Origin: Silene latifolia
Lineage: Eukaryota > Streptophyta > Magnoliopsida > Caryophyllales > Caryophyllaceae
DNA length: 64,000 nucleotides
Direction: 5' to 3'
NCBI RefSeq assembly: GCF_048544455.1
Contig: NC_133536.1
Span: 168,350,325 to 168,414,324, forward strand
The notes under the pieces: model-generated
Databases searched by the model: none
What the model was told of the DNA's origin: nothing
Seen by the model: only the letters and a program-made list of their open reading frames with translations
Program-made: the position numbers and the translations under genes
Shown here: piece by piece, positions 43,916 to 56,433 of the stretch
Numbering within the stretch: the stretch's first letter is position 1
Layout: every line of letters begins with the position of its first letter

Positions 43916-45039
43916 TCTTGTTCCTGCAAAAGGATCAAATTAGCAACAATCAACCAACTTAAATTCCAATTTCTAGAAACCCGAATCAAAATCAGATGAT
44001 CCGCGCAAATTAGGGTTTCGAAATTTTTGGGGAAAACAGAAATAACCATCTTCTAATTGCTAATTAGAGTCGAAAATCAAAGGGGAAAGCCTAGAATAAG
44101 CAATTAAAGTACATAAAAGACCAGGAATCAAACCCTAAAATCGTTTTCCCCAAATCGATTTTTGTCATCTCAAGGGCATATTACTCGAAGATTTCACATG
44201 GAACTTCAGCAAAACTCGAATAAATAGCATACAGATAAGATTAGAAACATACCTTGATGAACTTTGAAGATTAAAGCAATAAAAATCAAGTGATTAAGAC
44301 GGGAATGAGGTGAAAATCGCAGCAGGGGGAGGGAACTTAGGGTTTCTTTTGTTTTTTCAGATTTTTGGGAAGTGAATGAATGAGAAAAGAAGGATGTAAA
44401 CTCCCCTTATTAACTTCCTCTCGAACTCATGGATCGGTCGATCGACCACTCACTTGGTCGATCGACGATCCTTCAAAATCATTGCTTCGGACTCTCCTTG
44501 GCGGTCGATCGACTATGTGACCCAGTCGATCGACCACTACCCTATGCACGTAGCCTCTGATCCTCGCTTGATCGATCGATCAACCTCCTAGTCGGTCGAT
44601 TGTTTGAACTCAATTGGGATTAAAATCGTCAAAATTCATTTTGCCATCATAACTTCCTGTCTGTCTCTCGCAAAAATCCAGTAGACCACTTACGCACTTT
44701 GCATAAAATAAATTCCTGCGGAAATTATCAAAGGCGTACAATTTTCCCAAACCAAGAAATTGCAAATGCATGAAAATAAAGGAAACAAAACAAGAAAACT
44801 TAAAAGCAAAATGAATGAAACAACAAAACGAAAATCCTAAATTACAAAATAACTACAACCTGGGTTGCCTCCCGATTAAGCGGCTGTTTTAAGAGGTCCC
44901 GCACGACCTTGTTACCTCACTTCTCATCATCTGATAGCGGATCGAAGTACAAAACCTCGACCTTCCCAATATATGCGTCTGATCCATGGTAGTGCTTCAC
45001 ATATTGGCCATTTACCTTGAACCTTTCTCCAAAGAGGTC
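43916..45039 (-). other. pol-env intergenic region of the Athila element
   Basis: Non-coding. It carries GTCGATCGAC palindromes at 44437, 44457, 44504 and 44525 and variants at 44571 and 44591. No splice acceptor could be assigned with certainty. Confidence 0.65.
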
Positions 45040-46145
45040 TCCAATTCAACGATCCGAACTTTGTGACAAATTGTGACCGTATAGGGGCTCCCACCTGGAT
45101 TTCAACTTACCAGGAAATAAACGGATACGAGCGTTAAAAAGAAGTACCTTATCACCAATATGGAACTCGCGCTTTATGATTCTCTTGTCGTGCCAGCGCT
45201 TTGATTTCTCCTTGTAGATCCTTGCATTGTCATAGGCCAGCAAAGGCTAAATTCCTCTAGCTCATTCAAATTTGTGTCATGCGTTTCTCACGAGAGAGGT
45301 TAGGATCCAAATTCAAATCACAAATAGCCCACCAAGACTTACGCTCTAACTCAACAGGTAAATGACATGTCTTACCATAAATCAATCGGTACGGTGACAT
45401 CCCGATTGGCGTTTTAAACGCAGTTCTATAGGCCCATAAGACATCAGCTAACTTGAGACTCCAGTCTTTTCATGATTTAGAGACAACTTTAGCTAAGACT
45501 TCTTTCAATTCTCTGTTAGAAACCTCAACCTGACCACTAGTTTGGAGATGATACCCCAAACCTCTACGATGTTGGACACCGAATTTAGTCAATAAAGCAC
45601 TAAGTTGTTTCTCTTTAAAATGCATTCCCCCATCGCTAATGACAACCCGAGGGACACCAAAACGAGGGAAAATAATCTTTTTAAACAATTTAATCACGGC
45701 TTTTGCATCACAATGGGGAGTAGCAATAGCTTCCACCCATTTGGATACATAATCTACAGCTACGAGGATATATTTATTACCTTGACTGCTCGGAAAAGGT
45801 CCTTGATAATCAATGCCCCAGACATCGAAAATCTCAACCTCAAGAATGCCTACCTGTGGCATCTCATGTCTCTTGGAAATATTCCCCGATCTTTGACAAG
45901 CATCGCATTCAGCAACAAAACTGCGACAATCTGCATGCAAAGTTGGCCAATAGAAACCAGATTGGAGTACCTTAGCTACGGTCCTGGACGGACCGTGATG
46001 ACCACCATAAGCAGAGGAGTGGCAAGCCTCTAGGATATCCTTCACCTCCCACTGAGGCACGCATCTCCGGATGAGACCGTCTGCGCATTCCTTGAAAACA
46101 TAAGGATCATCCCAAAAATATTGTCTGGCATCATAAGCAAACCGC
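45040..46145 (-). pseudogene. Athila integrase
   Basis: From 46060 down: the H2C2 module [20 protein letters not shown] with [13 protein letters not shown], then core motifs [38 protein letters not shown] and [15 protein letters not shown], so the catalytic D, D and E can be placed. A stop at 45470 interrupts it. The frame continues ([20 protein letters not shown]) with further breaks, and the C-terminal part [16 protein letters not shown] with [19 protein letters not shown] is at 45243-45046. Confidence 0.92.
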
Positions 46146-46150
46146 TTATT

Positions 46151-47564
46151 CTACTGCCATGAAAGCTCAGGTGGTATCCTACCTGTCACAGCAAAGTTAG
46201 CAAAATCAGCAAACCAAGGAGGTGGATAAGACCCTGAAGTAGTAATAGCTAACAAACTCTCATCAGGAAAGGAATCATTAATAGGCAAAGAATCCTCCCT
46301 TTCGTCACCGCAGACGAGATAAGTGGTCACTACCACATTCTCTGCTCCTTTCTTATCTTTGATCTCCAAATCAAACTCCTGCAAAAGGAGTATCCACCTC
46401 AAAAGCCTCGGCTTCGCATCTTTCTTAATAAAGAGAGTCTTCAATGCTGCATGGTCAGTGTAAACAATAACTTTAGAACCTAACAAATAAGACCGAAATT
46501 TGTCTAAGGCAAAAAGAACAGCGAGGAACTCTTTCTCAGTGGTAAAATAGTTGACTTGAGCCTCATCCAGAGTTCGGCTCGCATAGTATATGGCATTCAA
46601 AGCTTTATTCTTTCGCTGTCCCAGAACTGCACCGATAGCATAATCGCTGGCATCACACATGATCTCAAATGGGAGTTCCCAATCGGTAATTTGAATGATT
46701 GGCGCAGAAACTAGGGCCTCCTTTAACCTGTTAAAAGCGACATGGCACTCATCAGTAAATTCAAAGACAGCATCCTTAAGAAGCAATTGTGTAAGTGGTT
46801 TAGCAATTTTTGAAAAATCCTTAATGAAACGCCGGTAGAAACCAGCGTGACCTAGGAAACTCCTCACTCCTTTAACATTCACGGGAGGAGGTAATTGCTC
46901 AATCACCTGCACCTTTGCCTTGTCAACATGTATACCTTTATCAGAAATTAGGTGCCCTAACACAACTCCCTCATTGACCATAAACTGACACTTTTCCCAG
47001 TTTAAAACAAGATTTACATCTATACAACGCTGCATGACTTTATCAAGGTTAGCTAAACAACGATCAAAGTCACTGCGCCATAAACGAGAAATCATCCATG
47101 AATACTTCCATAATATTCTCTATATAATCAGAAAAAATCCCCATCATGCACCTCTGAAAGGTAGCAGGGGCATTACACAATCCGAAAGGCATTTTACGAT
47201 ACGCAAAAACACCCTGTGGACAGGTAAAAGTAGTCTTACTCTGATCGTCCGGATGAATAGGGATCTGAAAGAATCCTGAGTATCCGTCTAGAAAACAGAA
47301 AAATTTGTTAGAAGCAAGTCTTTCAGTCATTTGGTCAACAAAAGGGAGGGGGAAATGGTCTTTCTTGGTGGCGGCATTTAACTGTCTATAATCAATGCAC
47401 ATCCGCCACCCTGTCACTACTCGAGTTGGTATTAATTCATTTTTATCATTTTTGACCACGGTAGTCCCTCCTTTCTTCGGGACCACCTGAATCGGGCTAA
47501 CCCACTTGGAGTTGCCAATCGTATAAATAATACCTGCATCAAGTAGTTTCATCACCTCGGCCAT
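46151..47564 (-). pseudogene. Athila reverse transcriptase and RNase H
   Basis: RT motifs from 47540 down: SPIQVVPKKGG, GWRMCIDYRQLNAATKKDHF, FFCFLDGYSGFFQIPIHPDD, MPFGLCNAPATFQRCM and the catalytic VFMDDFS. The frame changes near 47085; the next one gives [36 protein letters not shown], RNase H motifs [14 protein letters not shown] and [19 protein letters not shown], and VYTDHAALK. One shift only, so this copy is well preserved. Confidence 0.95.
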
Positions 47565-47997
47565 GACAACTTCCGCATCTTCGGGTTCACTTGCGCCACA
47601 CCACGTCTATAAGGTTTGTGGCCTTCTTCCAACTCTATCCTGTGCATACAAACATCGGGGCTGATGCCCTTAATGTCATCCAAAGAGTAACCTAAAGCCT
47701 TCCCCGTTTTTCTTAAGTACACACATCAAAGCAGGCACCGGTCATCGTTAAGCTTAGAGCTAACAATAGCTGGGTATTGCTCCGTATCATCTAGAAAAAC
47801 ATACTTAAGATTAGGGGAAGTGGCTTACGCTCGGCACCTTTACCTCTACAAAGATAGACAGAATCGGCTTCAATGGTGTAGCAAGTGTTCACCAAGTTAT
47901 CGTTGGCCAGGATCAAAAGCAACTCATCTTCTTCTTCATTGAGCTCGTAGCTCTCCATTGAGGCAACCAAAGCATCCGGCTCCTCAAAGATTCTCCA
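47565..47997 (-). pseudogene. Athila pol linker between protease and RT
   Basis: A weakly conserved linker whose frame is broken by stops. A minus-strand fragment GYSLDDIKGISPDVCMHRIE near 47650, the usual sequence before the RT in Athila pol, can be read. Confidence 0.6.
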
Positions 47998-48723
47998 TCA
48001 GATACCTGCACACTCATCTGAATGAGTTAGATCAGCTAAGGGATCCTTGGCTAAGGATTCCCTCCAATTACAAGTAACAATCCTGTCAACAACATCAATA
48101 GAATAACACGTATCCTCATCAGCAGGTTCAGTTGCCTTGTGAGCAAGACTGAACTCAATGGTGTCATCCCCTACCTCTAAGGTGATGGTTCCGCATTTGA
48201 CATCTATCACATCCCCAGCTGTATGTAAGAACGGTCTGCCTAAAATGATAGGTATCTGACTATCCTCTGCAATGTCCAAAACAACGAAATCGACAGGAAT
48301 AAAAAACTTACCCACTCGAACGGGTACATCCTCTAGAACACCTATAGGTGTCTGAGTCGATCTATTTGCCATTTGAACGGTAATATCGGTCACCTTAAGT
48401 CTACCAATGTTTAACCTTTCGCAAACAGAATACGGCATGACACTAACGCTGGCCCCTAAGTCACAAAGGGCCTTTCCAATTACGTGGTTACCTATAGTGC
48501 AAGGAATTGAAAAACTACCCGGGTCCTTTAATTTGGATGGCACATTAACTTGTGAAAGAGCATTACATTCCTCCACAAACGCAACATTACCATCATCACG
48601 AAAATTTCTCTTACGATTCAAAATATCTTTCATAAATTTAGCGTAAGAGGGTACCTGGGTAATTAAATCGATGAAAGGAACCGTTACCTCGAGATTCTCG
48701 GACCATCTCCGAAAACTTACCAA
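47998..48723 (-). pseudogene. Athila retropepsin-type protease
   Basis: One open frame of 241 residues. The N-terminal part FIDLITQVPSYAKFMKDIL is the conserved box at the gag-protease border. The active site reads LCDLGASVSVMPYSVCERL, with D-L-G in place of the more common D-S/T-G, as in many Athila elements. IPIILGRPFLHTA is the second protease motif. It processes the polyprotein. Confidence 0.88.
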
Positions 48724-48739
48724 ACTTACGCTCCACTTG

Positions 48740-50163
48740 TAGCCTTCAAACGCTCCGGATACGGGATCGCAACACCGGCCGTAGGATCGGTAACCTTCGC
48801 TTCCGTAGGTTTAAAACCCCCGTCAAACCATCAATGAGTGATGAATCATGCAAACTAGTTGACGGATTTGCATCCTCGCTCGGAGATCCGATCGATCGAT
48901 CGGTAGGAGTGGTCGATCGACCATGTAGCCGGCGTGAAACGTTCTGTCCGAGAATTATCGTCATCGGTATCTCGGTCGATCGACTGATGATGTTGGTCGA
49001 TCGACTGGATGTGCTAGGTGTGAATAGTTTCTGACCAGAAACTATTTTGTCGACGACGATTGATCGATCGGGAATGCAGTCGATCGACTCGACCAATGCG
49101 GCATTCGACTCGTTTTGCTTGAAATTCAAACGAGCCTCTTCATCATTTCCCAAGTCTTCCCTTGGCTTATCGGGACTTTCTTAAGAAAGGCCACTTCTGA
49201 GATTGATGGCATTGATCGTCTCAACCGGCCCTTCACATTTAATTGAAGAATTAGCGGCTTGCTTAGCCTCCATATTCTCCAATTGTTTCACAAAATTCTG
49301 TGAGGATTCAATCCCGGCTGCTTCCATATTCGCCACTTGAACCAAAAGGAGTTGGACCATCTCCCTTAACTTCTCGATCTCATCTGAGTTTTGAATAGGA
49401 ACTTCGACTTTCCCTTTTGAAGCTTCAGAAGTCTCGAGTTTCTCGAGACGGGTAGAGATGGAAGTTATAAGTGTCACAACAGCAGTCATGTCTTCACTTT
49501 GCTTTCGTGACTTACCACGTGAACTTCCAAACTCAGCTTTATGGACTGCCATCTCCTCAATGGTGTTCCAACCTTTACTTTGACCGGTATTATTTTGGAA
49601 CCTACCATTAGCAAACATCCAAAATGACTTTGCAATCATCATATAAAGCATTGTAAAATAGATTGCAAAGATACCATTCTTGAAACCATGATGGGGACAA
49701 ATCGGACCAAACTTTTGAAACGTCCCCATGCTTCACAAAAATCTTCGTCGGCTCCTTGCTGAAAACTCGTGATTTTACTCTTCAAGGCATCGATCTTGAA
49801 GGCGGGAAGTACTTCTTGTAGAAGGCTAGTGCTAAAGATGTCCAATCAGTGACTCCAGCTGCTACTCTATCGAGGTAGCGATACCAATCTCGCGCCGAAT
49901 CCTTCAGGGAGTATAAGAACATGAACCCCTTTACTTCATCTTGAGTTACCCCCTCCGGTATAGGTATTGAACAAAGAATAGTCCGTGAAAATTTCCATAT
50001 GTTTCAAGGGGTCTTCATCCGTAGACCCGCGAATCGATTCCGTTCCACTAAATCAATATAAGAGGAACAAAACTCGAATTTACTGGGTAGAAGGGGTAGG
50101 TAAATGTTGCCCCTTTGGAAGGTGGTGCTCCTTTGGCTGAAAATTATCATATATCGTAGCCAT
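48740..50163 (-). pseudogene. Athila gag
   Basis: Start taken at the minus-strand ATG 50163 (MATIYDNFQPKEH). Read through several shifts it gives GFMFLYSLKDSARDWYRYL and SLALAFYKKYFPPSRS, a Retrotrans_gag domain, then ITSFQQGADEDFCEAWGRFK and a part with a coiled-coil look (SISTRLEKLETSEASKGK, EIEKLREMVQLLLVQVANME). The C-terminal linker (49153-48746) carries the GTCGATCGAC palindromes, read as repeated RST/RSI codons. Several shifts lie where CAG/CTG-linked changes are suspected, so part of the damage may not be real. Confidence 0.8.
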
Positions 50164-50323
50164 AACTTCCAAAATGAGAGTACTCAAGTCTTCCTCTCAA
50201 AAACCTGTCCTCTAACTGTGCAAAAGCAAAACTAGAAGCAAAGGTAAGCAACGGCCTCAAGGAACAAAAGTTCCCTGAGACAAGGAAAATAAACTAAAAT
50301 AAAGCAAACAGAATTACACCGTC

Positions 50324-50341
50324 TCCCCGGCAACGGCGCCA
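50324..50341 (-). other. tRNA-Asp primer-binding site
   Basis: On the minus strand TGGCGCCGTTGCCGGGGA, 5 bp from the 5' LTR. This 18-base sequence matches the 3' end of tRNA-Asp and is the standard primer site of Athila/Tat-type elements. Confidence 0.95.
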
Positions 50342-50346
50342 AAATT

Positions 50347-51592
50347 TGATATCGTCGTTTAGTATCAAAATTAAATTTATAATTCCAAACTAAAACTATA
50401 GCTAGTGATAGTAAGGGTCGAACCACAGAGAGACAAGGTTGATTTTGTTTGCTATTTTTCAGTCTATAAAGTAACGATAAATTGGGGTTTTGAAATCGAT
50501 TGATTAATCGGCTAATTGCTAAATGAATATTCTTAACAAGATAAAAAAGAGGATCGGGAATTTCGGTTTACCATGGCAAAAAGCAGTCGATCAAGCAAAG
50601 AGATCTCATAATACGGTCTCAGGGAAAATAAGCTAGTCTTTCGATCAAAGCTCAAATAACCTCACGGTCCAATAATTCCCTAGAATTTATCAAAGTTTTC
50701 ACTCAAGAGAAATTCTAAATCTAGCGATAAATCAAATTACCAATCTTTCGACCTAGCAAAGAAATCCATCAAAAGATAACAAGACCAATACGGAAGAACC
50801 CAAGCTACACAACTATCCTAATTTTATACCATGGCTCACCTAATTCCCAATCAAAGGAGTTACCTACGCATAATCATAACTACACTAATTACGAAATTAA
50901 TAGTGAAGAACAACTTTGACATAATGAAATCTAATTAACACAAAGGGGAAGAAATCAATTGCTGAAATTAATTGATGAAATAAGAATCAAAATAACAAGT
51001 GAAATTAAGAAAAGGAAGAATTGCATAAAAGGCTTACTAATTGAATATCAAGAACAAAGCATTCGAATCAAAGGTTTCCGTCTCAAGCTAGATCTGAAAA
51101 CTGAGTTTTTTCCAGAATGAATGACATAACCTAAAAGTTGTTTGCGTGCTCTTGATAAAAAGATACTGAAAGTTAATTACAAGTTGGGCTTTTAAAAGTC
51201 TAACACGGAAAATTAAACATCACTCGAAATCGTCGTCGATCGATCGGACACGCGAACAAGAATTTGCGAGCTCCGAGTGGTCGATCGACTAAAAGGCTTA
51301 GTCGATCGACTGATAATGCTGAGCAGTGGCTCCTTGATGCTTCCAAGCAACTCTTCACTCCTTGCACGCATCTCAAAGTGAGTGAATGAACTCTCCTTCC
51401 TCTTAGTTTCCTTGAACTCGCTCCCGGAGGACGAACTTGGCTTGATTTAGCCTACTTCCACGCATTCCTACAATAAATCATAGAAAATGCAAAGTAAACC
51501 GTTTCGGGAGAAATAGTAGCCTTAAGCTATCAATTATGCATGAAAATACGTGCCAAAACCGCAGATAAAGTGTATAGAATATGCACGTATCA
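50347..51592 (-). repeat. 5' LTR of the Athila element
   Basis: 1246 bp. Palindromes at 51235 (variant), 51280 and 51301. It starts TGATATCG against TGATACCG in the other LTR. Confidence 0.95.
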
Positions 51593-51760
51593 CCCCGCCA
51601 TCTTTGTGTTCGACACCCTAATTATACTACTTAATTTGGGTTCTTATAATTTTTTTTTGATTGGAAAGTGAGTCAGTGACGACAAATCCCTATATCAATA
51701 GGTTATGGAACTTTTTTGCAATTATCTTTTGACTTGAATATATTTTTCATTTTTATTGAG

Positions 51761-51901
<141 letters not shown>

Positions 51902-53696
51902 GTGTATGCGCAATATCAAATTTTAGTATGAATATCTAATTATTGGTGACATGTTACATTATATATTCCAACCCTTGGAATATTAATTGACAAATTTAAT
52001 AAATTGTACAAAATTGTCTTACACCCTTTCGTGCACTTTATTATTTTTCCGTGTACTCTTCAACTTGTATTTTGTCAATCAGGTTACAAATCAAATATCT
52101 TAGTCAACAAACAGATTATAAATCAAATGTCTTAATGGAAGTGTTGAAGTTATATGCTCCAAGGACATAAATTGGATCTTTTAATGTGGATCAAGGTAAA
52201 TATTTTGCATGGTTTTTGATTGGAATCCGATGATCATTCTCCAGTCCATTGTTTCAACTTTGAATGCTTTCAAGCCTTTAAATCATTTTTTGTTTTTCAT
52301 CAAATATTTTCTTCGAGCACTCCCTATATTTATTTCGAGAAATGTTTATTTATTTTTTTGTCATGATTTGTATATATTTTTCTTTTCTCATAATCAATTG
52401 TTACGAATATTTTTTAATTATCACCCAACTTCTCTTTTTTGTCTATTTTTATATTATCACTCATTTTTCTTTAATTTCTACTTTGGGACGTGCTTTTTAC
52501 CAAATGCTTCTTATAACTTTTTTAAAAATTACAAAATAAATGTCATCGTTTAAGGGTAAAATTCTCACATTACTCCACCAATTGCAAACATTTTTCTAAT
52601 CTTAATTATTGCGTACAAGCAAATGAGGTGATAATTAAATAAATGGAAGTATAATAATACAAATTGTGTATCCTTTTTTCTTTGGAATTCATTGGGATAG
52701 GCGTTAAAACTTCTCACATAAAAGTTCACCAACAACAAGAGATATAAAGATGACTCTAATTGACAAGAGATATAGAAATGAAATTAGAATAATGTCATTG
52801 TTGAACAGATACATTTTTTCGTGTATCCTCCCAAAAATTGCTCACATAAAATTTATTTTAAAAAATATTGAATGCGTATTTATTCTAAAATTTTATTTGT
52901 ATAAGTCACATGTCATCAACTCCTTACTAATAATTTAAGTATATCACTTAGGTCTTTCGTTATACAAAAATCATTTCAATAATATTTGTCCCAATACGTT
53001 GGAAATCAATTGAATTTACAAGAACGATGTTGCAAGACCGACAAATCGACAAGAATTATAAATGTATTATTTGCTGAAAAAGTTTAACAAACTCCTTTGC
53101 ATTTAAGAAAATAAACTTGAAATTTTAGCCTAATTAGTAAGATAAATATAAGTTGTATTTTAACAGAACGCTTTCTACGCATTATTCATATCGTCTCTAA
53201 TTGACTAAAGACAATATGTAAAATTCAGTTATAAAATATCATTATTATCCATTCATTTATATATTTTACATGTTTACTTTATTTTACATTTATTTTTTCA
53301 TTAGAATACATTAGGTAATAAGGAATAGAATTAGATGTTCAAGTCTTCAACCTTTTGTTTCTTTGCCGGATAAAAATGGGACCAAGGTTCTTAGAACGCA
53401 CCAAAAAACACTAAAAACAATATATTAAGTACTAGAATACCAAAAGCCGTCAATGTTGAGTGAACTGAATAACGACCGTGACAATGTCAAGCGCCCTCGA
53501 AATCCAGAGACAATCTAAACACCGTAAAAAAAAGCAGGGAACAAAAACAGAAAGGGGGCAGATAGTGTTTAACACAACAAGACAACAATCAGCAAAATGA
53601 CAAAGACAATGAGGACATAATAAGCAAGAAGACAAACAAGCCGAATAACGCATTCATGAACGATACCGTAAAAATAAAAGAAGAAAAACAATCAAA
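51902..53696. other. AT-rich unassigned sequence
   Basis: No domain recognised on either strand. A Phe/Tyr-rich frame of 114 residues at 52209-52553 lies in T-rich DNA without homology I can name. The right end (about 53440-53696) is probably the 3' part of the Helitron ending at 53725. Confidence 0.5.
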
Positions 53697-53725
53697 CCCG
53701 TGATTTTCACGGGTCACAAAACTAG
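53697..53725 (+). mobile_element. Helitron 3' terminus
   Basis: A hairpin CCCGTGATTTTCACGGG (53697-53713) is followed after 8 bases by CTAG and T: the CTRR/T end of Helitrons with its subterminal hairpin. The matching 5' TC end was not found. Confidence 0.6.
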
Positions 53726-53860
53726 TACAATATAATTAAAAGGCTAATGTGACATGGCAAATTAAATGTGACAAGGCAAAATTAAATGTGACATGGCAAT
53801 ATCATAATCCACATATTATCAATTTATACAATATAGTTTAAAAGACTACATAAAATATTA
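53726..53860 (+). repeat. nested Helitron 5'-end-like sequences
   Basis: TACAATATAATTAAAAGGC at 53726 and ATACAATATAGTTTAAAAG at 53831 resemble the 5' termini at 33664 and 56434. Between them AAATTAAATGTGACATGGC is repeated three times (53758-53806). Confidence 0.45.
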
Positions 53861-55180
53861 AATTTTATTCCATGAGCCAATTTTTCAATTAATTTATATT
53901 TTGTATTTGATTATATAATATTTGCTTAGTGACAAATTACAATACAATATTGACGTCTTGACGGATAATTCTTACTAAAAAAACACACATTGAATGATAA
54001 TTGAGTTGGTGCCCCACAAAAAAAAAAAGTAAAAGCCTATTTGGAGAGGTGTATATCAATTATAAATAATTTTCTATAGTAAAAAAATACCACATGAACA
54101 CCGAAGCTTTGACTATTTCTAATATAACACTGTTTATTTTGAATGACATCATTACAAGTAACTAAATTACCCTACAAAGTAATATTTACTAATTTATGGG
54201 ATCAACTTAAAAATAGTTTTAAGTATTTGTGACTTAAAAATTGAGAAAATATTGTGGTCGTACAAAAGAAAGGTCTCACAAAAAAAAAATCTTTATATAG
54301 AATTTAGAACATAATCAACACAAATATTTATTATAATATTTATGTCATAATAATGAAAAAAAATGATGCTCAAAAGTCATGAACTTTGCTCCATATTTAT
54401 GCCTATATTAAATTTGATAATAATGAAAAAGGAAGTTCAAAAGTCATAAAAAAATATCCTCAATTTTTTATATATTTTTGATGGATGACAAAATTTGTGA
54501 GACAAAAAAAATCTAAAACATTAAATGAAAATAGCATAACAAACATTAAAATTTGGCCTTTTTAATTTCTAGATAAATTAAAAAACAATTAAAAATCAAA
54601 TAAAATTCATACTAAAATTTGAATTTCTACTTTATTGTTAGAATATTCTAAGTAACAGATAAATATCACATAATTCTAATTTTACGCCGTTTATAAAATA
54701 ATAATGAATTTGTAAAAATTAAGGGAAAATAATAAAATACTTAATATTAAACATTGACCTTTTAATTTTTCAAACTAGAATAGGTTAAACGACAAATAAA
54801 AGTTGACATCACTCTAATTTTAAACTGTTTATATGTGCAATACCCTCTTAAATCTTATTGCAATAAAATTGCTCAATTTCATTAATTGGATACATATATA
54901 AATCTATAAATAAAAAACACGGCAAAATATCTACCATCTTTTAGTTTCGTAAGATAACTCCCTAAACAATTCTCATGCAATGTGTATTTTGTAAAAAATA
55001 AAAGGAAAAAAAAATTAAAGCAAACCTTTTACATTTCAATTCTCCTTACTCTATATTTATGTCTATATTAAATTTGCTAATAATGAAAAAGAATGCTCAA
55101 AAGTCATAAAACTTTGCTACATATTTATGTATATATTAAATTTGATAATAATAAAAAAAGATGCCAAAAGTCATAAAACA
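53861..55180. other. AT-rich sequence with repeated AAAAGTCATAAAAC blocks
   Basis: Blocks around ATATTTATGTCTATATTAAATTTGATAATAATGAAAAA followed by CAAAAGTCATAAAAC recur at about 54360-54460, 55050-55110 and 55115-55180. The block at 54440-54500 and the one at 55150-55235 both continue to TTGATGGA(T/A)GACAA and ATTTGTGAG, so a promoter-like segment has been duplicated. No coding sequence. (Strings given in parts.). Confidence 0.5.
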
Positions 55181-55187
55181 CATCCTC

Positions 55188-55604
55188 ATTTGGCTATAAA
55201 TGTTTGATGGAAGACAACATTTGTGAGCCAAAATAAGCCAATATCTTTTTGCCCCATCGCCAAAAGAATTGTAAATATGTGTCAATAATCTTTCTTATCA
55301 TTTTATCAGCATCAAGGTAAGTGTATTAAGGATTTTAATTAATAATTTATTTATTTATTTTTAAGTTCCATTGGTTATGAAGTACTCTTCACATTTTTAA
55401 CCTTCTCATATATGTTGTTTTGTTCCATTTAGGGGCTATCAAGATTTGTGGAGTTGTGCTATTCAAAGGTAAATACACTGATTACATCTTTATGATTCAA
55501 TGCCCTTTTTTTTCATTATTTACGGGAAAACTTAAATTAATAACGATAAGTTTAAATATTACATAAATCAAATTCCACCATTTTGTTTGTTATTAATCAC
55601 TCAG

Positions 55605-55637
<33 letters not shown>

Positions 55638-55720
55638 GTAGGGATATTTCATTGGAGAAAGAAGACTATATGATGAAGAAAATACTAGAATTGCATAAAT
55701 AAACACTCTCTCCATTCCAC
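55188..55720 (+). ncRNA. possible short spliced transcript
   Basis: GGCTATAAATG at 55192 is a good TATA box. Downstream are GCATCAAG/GTAAGTG (donor near 55318), TTCCATTTAG/GGGCTATC (acceptor near 55432), TATTCAAAG/GTAAATAC (donor near 55470) and, after a T22 tract, TTTTTGTAG/GGATATTTC (acceptor near 55642). The exons would be small and contain no long frame. It could be a non-coding RNA or decayed gene ends. Based on signals only. Confidence 0.3.
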
Positions 55721-56433
55721 TCAATACTATATTATAAACTAACTACAAGATTGACACCACAAATTGAATATGAATGACTAATTGTTTTTAGGTTCATAAA
55801 TTTTTCCTATGATTTCAGAAACTTTCAAAAGTATGTTTTATTTGGGTATATGTTGCTTTTTTATTCGTCATTTTTTCTTTGAATAATAGCTCTCATAGAA
55901 TGAAATTGGAGTTGCGATGATCTCAATCTTATTAACAAGTTAGCCAAAAAAAATTCTATTGACATGGATAATGGCTAAATGTAAATTATTATCTAATATT
56001 TATGCGTACATGTCATGTTATCTATCTAACGTATATATACAAAACATATAATGAGATTGCAATGAAATTTGTAGTAGGCTACTATATATTTAACTCATTT
56101 TATCATTTATGCAAAAATTTAAAATTTAGGATTTTTGACAAACTGATATAGATGATATACTAAGACTAGCATTTATTAAACTTCATAACTATGAATATAA
56201 AAAATATAATTTATGAGAATTAAAATATTGAGAAGATAAAAAAAAAAACCCTATAATCATATAATGTTTTAAACTCCTTACATTGTGAGATTTATCATTC
56301 TCAAAAAAAGAAAGAAAAAAAAAACAATTCAACATTATGCATTAATTTGTCCTTTCAACTTCACTATCTAACTTTATTTATCCTAAATGACAAAGGGACG
56401 TTCAAATTTTCACATAGAAATTTTAGTACAAAA
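55721..56433. other. unassigned AT-rich sequence
   Basis: No frame, terminal repeat or known element was recognised apart from A-rich tracts near 56235 and 56310. Confidence 0.5.

Larger units (their letters stand above)
40310..51310. repeat. dispersed palindrome GTCGATCGAC in the Athila element
   Basis: Perfect copies start at 40310, 40359, 40380, 41409, 41427, 44437, 44457, 44504, 44525, 48912, 48974, 48995, 49079, 51280 and 51301; variants around CGATCG are near 44573, 44593, 48893, 49065 and 51237. Most come in pairs 18-21 bp apart start to start. The spacers are not conserved. They fall in the LTRs, gag linker, pol-env gap and 3' region. Confidence 0.9.
39420..51592 (-). mobile_element. 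Athila-type Ty3/gypsy element
   Basis: LTRs 39420-40671 and 50347-51592 start TGATA and end GTATCA; the target duplication is CCCCG (39415-39419, 51593-51597). On the minus strand: tRNA-Asp primer site, gag, protease, RT-RNase H, integrase, then an extra ORF in the env position, then the polypurine tract. The extra ORF, the tRNA-Asp primer and the size of 12.2 kb fit the Athila clade. Every ORF has at least one stop or shift, but the element is otherwise complete. The LTRs differ at few positions, so insertion is recent relative to its surroundings. Confidence 0.95.

Noticed and set aside
40310..49088. Regularly spaced short palindromes that could suggest a CRISPR-like array
   Set aside because: This is a plant retroelement; repeats are 10 bp, scattered over several places, and there are no cas genes. 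Reported instead as a palindrome motif.
52209..52553. 114-residue Phe/Tyr-rich frame
   Set aside because: T-rich DNA with no domain, promoter or splice support.
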